Origin: an uncultured Methanobrevibacter sp.
GTDB lineage: Archaea; Methanobacteriota; Methanobacteria; Methanobacteriales; Methanobacteriaceae
Direction: 5' to 3'
DNA: 44,888 nucleotides
Assembly: GCA_900320515.1 (NCBI GenBank)
Contig: ONSJ01000016.1
Span: 1 to 44,888 of the forward strand
Shown: positions 28,008 to 34,459 of the stretch, in pieces
Numbering within the stretch: the first letter of the stretch is position 1
Layout: every line of letters begins with the position of its first letter
Notes under the pieces: model-generated
What the model was told of the DNA's origin: nothing
The model's input: only the letters and a program-made list of their open reading frames with translations
Databases searched by the model: none
Position numbers and translations under genes: made by a program

Positions 28008-28303
28008 TAGAGTTAAAATTTAGGCAAACCTAAACACTCTACATTATTAGTCAAAAATACTAATACTCTCCAAAATTAGAATTGTGTTGAATTAGATTTT
28101 CACAATTTGCTAATTTGATACAAGTCTTATAGTTAAGACATACCAAAAATGTCGGATTTGTAATACTTTACTGCCAAAATAGTATTACTTAATTCCAAAT
28201 TACAAGTCGTTCGGAAAATTAAAAAATCTGCCAATATATAATTTTCCTCAAAAAACACATGGTGTTTAAACTAGTCACTTAAACACCAATACTCTCTCTT
28301 TTT
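28008..28303 (+). ncRNA. Candidate structured ncRNA with six consecutive hairpins
   Basis: No plausible ORF on the plus strand. Six inverted repeats follow one another: 28046-28064 (ATTAGT/ACTAAT), 28073-28116 (AAATTAG-ATTGTG / CACAAT-CTAATTT), 28124-28139 (GTCTTA/TAAGAC), 28160-28188 (GTAATACT/AGTATTAC), 28213-28247 (GGAAAATTA/TAATTTTCC) and 28261-28287 (GGTGTTTAA/TTAAACACC). The last hairpin is followed by CTCTCTCTTTTT, which looks like an intrinsic terminator. The 5' end (about 28008) is inferred from the TATA box. Fourth-hairpin arms could pair alternatively with ATTACAA at 28199-28205. Could instead be a leader of a lost gene or a set of DNA-level binding sites. Confidence 0.45.
28019..28034. 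promoter_or_regulatory. DtxR/Fur-like operator palindrome, copy 2
   Basis: TTTAGGCAAACCTAAA keeps both arms (TTTAGG/CCTAAA) of the first palindrome with a different centre. It lies just downstream of the expected transcription start, where a bound repressor would block RNA polymerase. Confidence 0.6.
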
Positions 28304-28506
28304 ATCACACTTATTAAAAGAACTATTAATTTACTCATGGTACAATTCAACAATAACACTCATCCCTACAAAATCATTTCATTCCTGTCACCCAGTATAT
28401 ACTGGATCCTGCAAAAACACACATTTCTACCAACTTTCCGCCACAACTACTTGCTTTTTTGGCGGCCCAGTTAAAATTGATTAATAGCCAGATGAACCTT
28501 CGCCAG
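28304..28506. other. Intergenic stretch with palindromes
   Basis: No gene seen. It contains the perfect 14-base palindrome CCAGTATATACTGG (28392-28405) and a GC-rich inverted repeat CCGCC/GGCGG (about 28438-28465). The latter could terminate minus-strand transcription of the 51-aa ORF, although no long T-run follows. Confidence 0.4.
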
Positions 28507-28662
28507 TTAATACTTTTTTAATATTAGTTTTTCCGATCCAACATCGATTTCAACTTTGTCACTGATTTTAGCTGTGTCATTACCATTATTAAATTCGACA
28601 GTATAACTTGATGGTATGTGTTCGATAATCTTTTTTAAAACATCGATAGTTAATTCAGACAT
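28507..28662 (-). CDS. Small protein of 51 aa, unknown function
   Basis: Complete frame ATG to TAA: begins MSELTIDVLKKIIEHIPSSY and continues with TVEFNNGND, ISDKVEIDVG and ends KLILKKY. The pattern of an N-terminal helix, IP-turn and two or three beta strands is protein-like and resembles small methanogen proteins I have seen, but I cannot name the family. No clear ribosome site directly upstream. The same frame, beyond one TAA, continues upstream into a signal-peptide-like remnant. Confidence 0.5.
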   Translation of the reverse strand: MSELTIDVLKKIIEHIPSSYTVEFNNGNDTAKISDKVEIDVGSEKLILKKY

Positions 28663-28671
28663 AGATAATAG

Positions 28672-28719
28672 TTATGAAACAAGAACTATTGCCAGTATCA
28701 TTATTTTTTTATTAAACAA
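28672..28719 (-). pseudogene. Signal-peptide-like remnant with good ribosome site
   Basis: GGAGGAAGAGTT precedes TTG and then FNKKIMILAIVLVS followed by TAA. This is the typical start of a secreted Methanobrevibacter surface protein, but it stops after 15 codons. It is in frame with the 51-aa ORF below it, so either a fusion by deletion or chance. Probably the remains of an adhesin gene. Confidence 0.35.
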
Positions 28720-28847
28720 AACTCTTCCTCCAATTTATGTTATTAATTGATATATATTTGTGTTTAAATTAGTATATATTATTTTTGAAAGGACATTAAC
28801 TACTGAACATTATGCATAAATAACAAAAATACGAACAATATTCAGTT

Positions 28848-28888
28848 AAAAAAAGTTGGTAGGGATCCCATCCCGAAGGACAGGAATC
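28848..28888 (-). terminator. Minus-strand terminator with UUCG loop, gene missing
   Basis: On the minus strand GATTCC-TG-TCC-TTCG-GGA-T-GGGATC forms an imperfect hairpin with a TTCG loop, followed by CCTACCAAC and seven T. No intact gene ends here, so it may be all that is left of a deleted gene. Confidence 0.45.
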
Positions 28889-29107
28889 AAAGATGATCAA
28901 TAACACATCCTATATGCTGCCCACACTATTTAAAGCCTTCCTCCGTCGCCAATGACATTCAAACTTACCCAATACAGGCAGTTCCATATATACATGAAGG
29001 TTAATATGTGTTGGCTGAGCTGACCTGTTAAGCCATGATTAAAAATAGGATTCAGGCAATCAGGCAATCAGGCAGGAAGTAATGGAATGGTCTAAGGCCG
29101 ATGCAAA
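28889..29107. other. Gene-free stretch, probable remnant DNA
   Basis: I see no supportable gene. It contains CAGGCAAT repeated in tandem (29053-29074, two full copies and a partial third). Confidence 0.4.
29053..29074. repeat. Short tandem repeat CAGGCAAT
   Basis: CAGGCAAT twice in a row followed by CAGGCA, in the gene-free stretch before the adhesin terminator. Confidence 0.7.
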
Positions 29108-29140
29108 ATAAAAAAAAGTTGTAGGTGATGATTCACCTAC
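29108..29140 (-). terminator. Terminator of the adhesin pseudogene
   Basis: Minus-strand GTAGGTGA-ATCA-TCACCTAC is a perfect 8-bp hairpin followed by AAC and eight T. It includes the adhesin's TAG stop codon. Confidence 0.8.
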
Positions 29141-32100
29141 TTAAGTTTAATTTTAACAGTTTTGGTAACCTTGGTATAATAGTTGTTTCCTTTGTAGATT
29201 ATCTTGGCCTGGTAGGTTCCTTTTTTAAACCTTTTGACCTTGAAGGTCGCCTTTCCCTTTTTGTTGGTTTTTACTATGTTTGGTTTGTATTTCTTTTTGG
29301 ATTTTTTGGATTTCTTCTTTTTACTTGTTTTCTTTATCTTTTTGACAATCAATCTAACCTTAGCATTCTTGATTGGCTTGTTTTTATTGTCTTTTAAAGT
29401 TATTGTGAATTTTTTGGTCTTTTTCTTGGCTTTGTAAGTCTTTTTCTTGGCAACTATTTTCGGTTTGGCCTTGTTGACTGTGACTTTTACAGAGGATGTT
29501 GATTTTATATACTTATTATCTCCATCAAAAGTAATTGTCGCAGTATAAACTTTAGGAACCAATCCACTGGTTGATACTTTGACCTGACCGTTCTTATCGG
29601 TAGTGTATACTTTAGCACCATTCAAGTTAACAGATATTTTAACACCACTTACAGCATTGCCGTTGGCATCTTTCAATGTAATCACCAAGTCCTTGTTGAC
29701 ATTATAGGTTGCGGTGACTGCATTTGCGGCAATTTCCGTTGGAACTTTGCTTACACTAACAGTAATGTTTGTTGAATTTTTAGCATAGATTTCACCATCG
29801 CCAACTTCAACAGTAATGATTGCACTACCTTCGCCAACAGCGGTGACGATTCCTTTCTCATCCACAGTCACAACAGAGCTATTGCTGGATGTGTAAGTGA
29901 TGTCAAGCAGTATTGTGTCGGGATGTTTGGTGGCGTTGATTGCATATGCTTCGCCAACTTTTAAATCGCAAGTGTCGTTTCCAACAGTAACGTTTGCATT
30001 ATTCAGGCTAACAGTTACTGTGACAGTCCTGTTTTCAGCGGATACATAATTATTATCACCAGCAAAGGAAACAGTAATAATTGCCTGGCCTTTACCTTGA
30101 GCAATAACATTGCCTTCATCATCAAAATCAACAACAGAAACATTACTTGATGTAAAAGTAACATTGCCTGCATCTGCAGGAGTTAAATTAGCAACAATAA
30201 CAGTCTCATCACCAACAAACAAGTCTAATGAAGCAGGATTGACAGTGATTTCGACAGGTGCCTTATTGACTGTTAATGTTCCATTTGCTGTTGCATTCAG
30301 GAAAGCATTATCGCCTGAATATGTGACATTTACATCATATTCATCGGCATTTATTGCTTCTGGAAGCTGAATTGTAGCGTTTAAGGTTAAATCTGTGAAA
30401 GTGTAATTGTTGCCGTTTTTGCCTTTAAGAGTAATGTTGACTGTTCCTGTGGCAGAAGAATTGTAATTAATGGCAATAATTGTGCTGTTGCTGTAATCAG
30501 CTTCCTGAGGGTTGAGTGATAGGTCAGGATTTACCCTGTTATCCATTTCAATACTGTATTCGACATTTTCAATTTTTGCAGTTATGGTACTGATGCCGAA
30601 ACTGGTTAAAGTATATGTGATAGGCTCTCCTAATTTGGTAATGTTTTTACTGATATTGCCGCTTGTTGCAGTGATTGTCAGGTTAAGATTTTCGAATGGA
30701 GCGTTGTCGTATTCTGTTATGTTTCCTGAAGTTGAATTGTACAGATATAATTTGAATATGATGTTGGATGTATCTGAAACAGATAAGGTATCCGGATTGG
30801 CTGTAGCATTTAAAAACAGCCAGTTATTACAGGTAATACTCCAACGTGTTTCTGGGGGACTATCATAATTTTCTGCAGTATTTCCAAACCAGCAGTAATC
30901 CACAGGTAAATCATACCAAGTATAAATAATGTACCGTGCCTTTGCAATGTCGTTTATGAAAGTAGAGTGGGAAATGCTGCCACTCTCACTTTTCCAGTAA
31001 ATAGCACCACCTCCATACTCTGCAGTGTTATTTATGAAATTGGAATAGGAAACACTGCCACCATAATACTCCCAGTAAATAGCACCACCCTCATATGCAG
31101 TGTTATTTATGAAATTGGAATAGGAAACACTGCCACCATCAACATACTGCCAGTAAATAGCACCACCCTCATATGCAGTGTTATTTATGAAATTGGAATA
31201 GGAAATACTGCCACCACTATACCAGTAAATAGCACCACCATAATCATCTGCAGTGTTGTTTACAAAAGTACAGTTGAAAAAAGTACCATCATACTGCCAG
31301 TAAATAGCACCACCATAATCATCTGCAGTGTTGTTTACAAAAGTACAGTTGAAAAAAGTACCATAAAACCCGTAAATAGCACCACCCTCATATGCAGTGT
31401 TGTTTACGAAATAACAACTGAAAAAAGTACCATAAAACCCGTAAATAGCACCACCCCCATATGCAGTGTTATTTGCGAAATAACAACTGAAAACATCACA
31501 TCCATCTTCCCAGCAAATAGCACCACCATCATCATCTGCAGTGTTGTTTACAAAAGAACAGTAAGAAACTTTACCGCCTTCACCATACCAGCAAATAGCA
31601 CCACCATCACCATCTGCAGTGTTGTTTACAAAAGAACAGTAAGAAACTTTACCGCCTTCACCATACCCGTAAATAGCACCACCTTTACCGGTAAAGTTAG
31701 CATTTTCAATTGTCAAATTGTTTATTGTTACATCAGAAGCATTTATATAAAATGCCCGAATATTGGATCCTGTCATATCAATAACTGCACCGTTACCATT
31801 GATAACACCTGAATTTTTAATTTCAATGGTGCCTCCCCCATCATAACTGTAATACCTTTTAGACAAGTTTATATCTCCACCAACGCCAATTTCATCACGT
31901 AACTCTGACTAGGTACCTGTGCCATCACTCAATACATCCAAATCATTTTCCTCATTCACAGTTTCATCATCATCGCTTTGTTCAACAGTTTGACTTTCAT
32001 CACTTGCAGTTATCTCATCAATCTCATCGCTTTGAGCCATTTCTATTGCTGCTGTATCTTCACTGGCTACCATCGTATCGTTTGCATCTGCCGCACAGAC

Positions 32101-32163
32101 GCCTGCAATGCTTACAAGAAAAATAGCCAGAATCAGTATAAGCATACTCTTTTTGAAATCCAT
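29137..32163 (-). pseudogene. Large adhesin-like surface protein interrupted by an in-frame TAG
   Basis: The frame starts at MDFKKSMLILILAIFL (signal peptide, GAGGGAG upstream), runs 84 codons through an acidic linker, meets TAG at 31909-31911, and continues in the same frame for 923 more codons. Beyond the stop come SELRDEIG, then parallel-beta-helix repeats of the NNTADDYGGAIYW type (about residues 150-400), Ig-like and Big_2-like modules (VTFTSSNVSVVDFDDEGNV), and a very Lys-rich C-terminal Ig domain (residues about 890-1009). Without readthrough the large part lacks a signal peptide; its only in-frame upstream start is a TTG at 31866. It looks like a recently inactivated adhesin. Confidence 0.8.
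31000..31690 (-). repeat. Tandem repeats encoding beta-helix rungs of the adhesin
   Basis: About ten near-identical units of roughly 60-80 bp, each encoding a variant of NNTA-x(3,4)-GGAIYW followed by a Gly-rich or aromatic stretch and F-(I/V)-NNTA. Several adjacent copies are almost identical at DNA level (for example those starting near 31085 and 31163), so copy number could change by recombination or slippage. Confidence 0.8.
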
Positions 32164-32278
32164 TTTCTCCCTCGTGAATAATATTTTTGTATTTTGCATA
32201 AAACATTCAAAATACATTTAAAAGTCTATTGATTGATATATTTATATATGCCTATAATATTTTAAGCAAATGCAAATG

Positions 32279-32317
32279 TAAAAAAAAAGAAAGAACGTAG
32301 ATGCATGTTGCACCTAC
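32279..32317 (-). terminator. Orphan minus-strand terminator
   Basis: Minus-strand GTAGGTGCA-ACA-TGCATCTAC is a 9-bp hairpin (one G-T pair), followed by GTTCTTTC and a run of nine or more T. No intact gene precedes it. The stem start GTAGGTG is shared with the terminator of the neighbouring adhesin. Confidence 0.65.
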
Positions 32318-32505
32318 ATCATATGGTCAAACCCTAAAGGGGCACAGCAGTTCTTATACAGTTCCATGTAGTGAACATCACATATTTTTTGCTTTCGGCA
32401 ATCTTAATTCATAGAATTCCTCATGAGAGTCAGGCACTCTTGAATTAGGATACCTGAAGAATATTGGAAAACAAGTATATTGTTAACGGCAAATCTATAC
32501 GAATT

Positions 32506-32550
32506 AATGAAAAAAAATAAAAAAAGTAAGTAACTGCCGAAGCGAGTTAC
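32506..32550 (-). terminator. UUCG-loop terminator of the adhesin remnant
   Basis: Minus-strand GTAACTCGC-TTCG-GCAGTTAC, one bulged base, followed by TTACTTTTTTTATTTTTTT. Nearly the same as the terminator at 34425-34459, so both derive from a duplicated gene end. Confidence 0.75.
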
Positions 32551-32645
32551 TTTTTAACTTTCACGGCACTTTCTTGGCAACTTTGCCGTATGTTGCAGCA
32601 TATGTTACCTTTTTACCATTCTTGATTTTGTTCAAGAACCCCGTA
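32547..32645 (-). pseudogene. Decayed C-terminus of an Ig-like adhesin
   Basis: Translates in pieces to LNKIKNGKKVTYAATYGK and KVAKKV, then, after a frameshift, VKVKK and a stop. This aligns with the C-terminus of the 752-aa protein at 34456-36714 (VGKKVAYQATYIKDTVKK, VKVKR). At least one frameshift and loss of everything upstream show that it is a relic. Confidence 0.65.
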
Positions 32646-32722
32646 TAGAGTCAATACATTGAAGTTTTTTGGTGATGGAATGAAAATGCCTGTGAAAATG
32701 ATTACATCAGACATTTTCCTGA

Positions 32723-34285
32723 TTATATAATGGTTATTCTACTTTTGCCGAAAATTTTATATCTAAAATCTGCAGTTTTTATGTTAACCTTATATATTCC
32801 CGCAGTTAGGGTTTTAGTATTCAATTTAGCAACACCCCTCTTATCTGTTTTGACAGTGAATACCCTTGATTCGCTTCCGGAAGTCAATTTAATTTTAATT
32901 TTTATTCTCTTAACGACTTTTTTAGTATTTTTGTTTTTAACTTTTACTTTAAAGTATTTGTCAGTATTGAACTGGCTCTTTATACCAGGAGCTTTTACAG
33001 TTGTTGGAGTCTTAAAAAGCCTGTCAATGTTTCCAAATTTATGACAGCCCATATATTTCATTTTTGGAACCTTTGGAAGTTTATGTCCACCGACAGTCTT
33101 GCCTTTAAATTTAACGGTGTCCACCAATCCGCCTGATGACACGCCAACATATCTGCCGTTATCGTTAGCAGAATAACATTTAACTGAAGATGTTGCCCTA
33201 TACTTTTTATCTGAAGTGGCTTTCCAATGAAGAACTACAATCTGCCTTCTGTTTACACCATATTTGTCAGTAGCACCTACTTTGATTGCGGCTTTAGCAG
33301 GATTCTTGCTGTATTTTCCAAAGGTACTGTGACGATAATACTGTTTAAAATTAGGTGTGCAAAGGAATTGGCCAGGTTTTAATTTGCCTGTGATGATTTT
33401 ATTTTTCCATGCAACAGCATATCTGCCGTTTGGAGCCTTAATTGCAAAATGCCCGAAGTTTATGCTTCTTTTATACCTATAGATCTTTTTTATGGAGGAC
33501 ATTTTAATCTTATTTGACTTGACCATATCCACAGCCAAACTTTGCATTCTTTTGATGAAATCATTGGAGTCGAGTCCGCCATTACCAACTATCCATCCAT
33601 TAGAAAAGACAATTAAGTGAACAAAACCGTTGGAATTATAATGTTTCACGGCAGACAATCCTTTTATTTTACAGGGTTTTACAGTGATAGTAGTTCCCCC
33701 GGTATTGTCCCTTCTAAAGCCTCCGACTGCCTCGGTATCACTCACCTGCAAATAAAAAGAACAGCAGTCCTCACCAGCAGGGGCTTTTACTTTTGAGGTT
33801 AGCTTGGCTTTAGAATCTTTGATTTGAACAGGCATTTTATAATTCCCTATCTTAAAATCATTATCTGAAGGAAATATCCTGTTTTCATCACTATTGACAT
33901 CCCCATAGCTGTTCGGTTTTAAATCCAATGTGATTTTTCCCAAATCATCAGAGGTTTTGTTATACTGTTTTCCATCTATAAATATATTAATTTCTTTATT
34001 TTTAACTGGAATTCCATCAGCATCTGTTATATAGCTTTCAAGAACATTATTCTCATTACAATACCAATCCAGTTCATTCATCTCGATTTGAGTGCCAATT
34101 TGAGAATCATCACATGGATTTTCCATATAATCAATGCCTAATTCATTATCCCCATTTTCAGAGGAACCTATATCATGCGAAATAATTTGTGTATCGTTAT
34201 CCTGAGCTGAAACGGCACACAAAGTAATCAATAAAATTAAAAATATCAGAACAATATTAAAAGTCTTTTTGAAATTCAACTTCAT
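32723..34285 (-). CDS. Secreted Ig-like surface protein with unknown central domain
   Basis: A 520-aa protein starting at MKLNFKKTFN; GGGGGT lies four to nine bases upstream, and an in-frame TTG at 34297 is less likely. Signal peptide (1-27), Ig-like module (about 70-165; ESYITDADGIPVKNKEINIF), a central domain of about 220 residues that I cannot name (VHLIVFSNGWIVGNGGLDSN, INFGHFAIKAPNGRYAVAW), and a C-terminal Ig-like module (about 430-520). The central domain has no obvious catalytic motif but its GHFAIKAPNGRYAV strand pair recalls Ntn-type (C45-like) enzymes. Surface role is inferred. Confidence 0.8.
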   Translation of the reverse strand: MKLNFKKTFNIVLIFLILLITLCAVSAQDNDTQIISHDIGSSENGDNELGIDYMENPCDDSQIGTQIEMNELDWYCNENNVLESYITDADGIPVKNKEINIFIDGKQYNKTSDDLGKITLDLKPNSYGDVNSDENRIFPSDNDFKIGNYKMPVQIKDSKAKLTSKVKAPAGEDCCSFYLQVSDTEAVGGFRRDNTGGTTITVKPCKIKGLSAVKHYNSNGFVHLIVFSNGWIVGNGGLDSNDFIKRMQSLAVDMVKSNKIKMSSIKKIYRYKRSINFGHFAIKAPNGRYAVAWKNKIITGKLKPGQFLCTPNFKQYYRHSTFGKYSKNPAKAAIKVGATDKYGVNRRQIVVLHWKATSDKKYRATSSVKCYSANDNGRYVGVSSGGLVDTVKFKGKTVGGHKLPKVPKMKYMGCHKFGNIDRLFKTPTTVKAPGIKSQFNTDKYFKVKVKNKNTKKVVKRIKIKIKLTSGSESRVFTVKTDKRGVAKLNTKTLTAGIYKVNIKTADFRYKIFGKSRITII

Positions 34286-34297
34286 AATTACCCCCAA

Positions 34298-34455
34298 CCT
34301 AAGACTATATAAAATATCTATGTTTTAACTACTTAAAAAAACTGATGTCGCAGATTTATAAACAAAAAATAGTGACAATATGAAATGAATCTTAGGGCAT
34401 TTAATCAGCTGAAATCAGCTAAAAATAAAAAAAGAGAAGTAACCGCCGAAGCGAG
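34298..34455 (-). promoter_or_regulatory. Promoter region of the 520-aa surface-protein gene
   Basis: TATA-like elements on the minus strand at about 34306-34314 (ATTTTATATAG) and about 34350 (GTTTATAAATC). The second is better placed for a transcript that includes the GGGGGT ribosome site. The upstream gene's terminator fills 34425-34459. Confidence 0.4.
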
Positions 34456-34459
34456 CTAC
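34425..34459 (-). terminator. UUCG-loop terminator of the Ppx-Ig gene
   Basis: Minus-strand GTAGCTCGC-TTCG-GCGGTTAC (one bulged T), followed by TTCTCTTTTTTTATTTTTAG. It includes the TAG stop codon of the gene. Confidence 0.8.

Larger units (their letters stand above)
32218..32722. other. Adhesin graveyard between two surface-protein genes
   Basis: No intact gene. It holds two minus-strand terminators (32279-32317 and 32506-32550) and one decayed adhesin C-terminus (32547-32645), so at least two surface-protein genes seem to have been lost here. The promoter of the adhesin pseudogene (TTTATATATGC-like AT stretch near 32235-32250) also lies in it. Confidence 0.55.

Noticed and set aside
27951..28303. 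Transposon (MITE) explanation for the hairpin-rich region
   Set aside because: The hairpins have different sequences, no terminal inverted repeats or target duplications are seen, and a promoter and terminator bracket them.
31000..31690. CRISPR-like repeat array
   Set aside because: The repeats are contiguous, of variable length, and encode NNTA..GGAIYW protein rungs in frame; there are no unique spacers or cas genes.
30967..31812. 281-aa plus-strand open frame opposite the adhesin
   Set aside because: It is a mirror of the adhesin's repeat codons and has no ribosome site or plausible product.
31909..31911. TAG as a pyrrolysine codon
   Set aside because: Pyrrolysine is known from methylamine methyltransferases in Methanosarcinales and some other orders; nothing in the window suggests pyl genes, and an adhesin linker is not an expected site.
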